The notes under the pieces are model-generated. The model was not told the DNA's origin. It saw only the letters and a list, made by a program, of their open reading frames with translations, and made no database searches. Made by a program: the position numbers and the translations under genes. From positions 1 through 6,037 of the forward strand of contig JAJYDZ010000124.1 in assembly GCA_021790415.1 (NCBI GenBank): 6,037 bases of DNA, given 5' to 3'. Each line of letters begins with the position of its first letter. The first letter of the stretch is position 1. This document shows positions 5,770 through 6,037 of the stretch, piece after piece. Origin of the DNA: Thermoplasmata archaeon (GTDB lineage: Archaea; Thermoplasmatota; Thermoplasmata; Thermoplasmatales; Thermoplasmataceae).

Positions 5770-6037
5770 CATGTTTATTGCTTTTTGTATATTATGCTGT
5801 ACGGTCTGGATACCCAAAGATTATAGGTTGGAAATCTACCAGGACCAGGAAAGCAGGAAGGAAAGATAGATTTTTAGATTGCCCCTTCTTAATCCCAGTA
5901 TGAGTCACCACCGCATTATCCTGCAGGTAGGTAGATATGTCAGGAAAAGAGCAGATGAACCCCTAATAATGAAAGAGAGGAGACCGCAGGGAGGGACTCC
6001 AGGGCAACAACCATGATCCTGTTTGAAAAGATGACTA
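5770..6037. other. Right-end region with no supported gene
   Basis: Apart from the ATPase promoter at its left edge, I see no gene I can defend. A 38-codon plus-strand frame (5900-6016) and a start-less minus-strand frame of about 50 codons ending near 5796 are open, but neither shows a motif. The stretch 5840-5875 and the segment 5975-6005 are purine-rich. An ATG at 6013 runs off the window after eight codons, too few to judge. Confidence 0.4.

Noticed and set aside
18..5933. AGGTAGGTA present near both ends (18-26 and 5925-5933), with a similar short minus-strand translation
   Set aside because: Nine matching bases in a 6-kb window are expected by chance and the flanks do not align well.
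5900..6016. 38-codon plus-strand frame at the right end
   Set aside because: No homology I can recognise and no promoter; the length is common by chance.

Overview
The window looks archaeal. The best promoter in it (a TATA-like box about 26 bp before the ATG at 1722) fits a leaderless archaeal transcript. The gene families also fit: a CopG/VAPB-type antitoxin with a PIN toxin, a DUF4143-type ATPase, and a radical SAM/SPASM-like protein. The moderately AT-rich base composition suggests a Thermoplasmatales-like euryarchaeon, but this is inferred from style and not proven.

Layout: (1) 188-1231, minus strand: an intact radical SAM protein. (2) 1232-1721: a roughly 490 bp divergent intergenic region with a small hydrophobic reading frame and the promoter of the next gene. 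(3) 1722-2246, plus strand: an unrecognised charged protein of 174 residues, followed by a T7 run. (4) 2247-2620: non-coding, with an 8-bp inverted repeat. (5) 2621-3206, plus strand: a decayed vapBC toxin-antitoxin operon, not visible as one long reading frame. The antitoxin has one internal stop. The PIN toxin has a lost start, an internal stop and about three frameshifts. (6) 3267-4286, minus strand: a second toxin-antitoxin-like operon. An intact SocA/Panacea- or YwgA-like protein overlaps by 23 bp a PIN-domain gene that is split by a frameshift. (7) 4449-5660, minus strand: an AAA+ ATPase with a DUF4143-type C-terminus, whose natural N-terminus appears to extend upstream without any ATG. 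(8) 5770-6037: no supported gene.

The central 2.6-4.4 kb is the accessory part: two convergent PIN toxin loci, both with damaged toxin genes. The second is bracketed by a diverged direct repeat (3221-3266 and 4383-4439). The most interesting lead is the pairing of a Panacea/SocA-like candidate antitoxin with a PIN toxin. In that toxin the break can be repaired on paper by one extra C in a C4 tract. There is no sign that the radical SAM gene works with the toxin-antitoxin genes.
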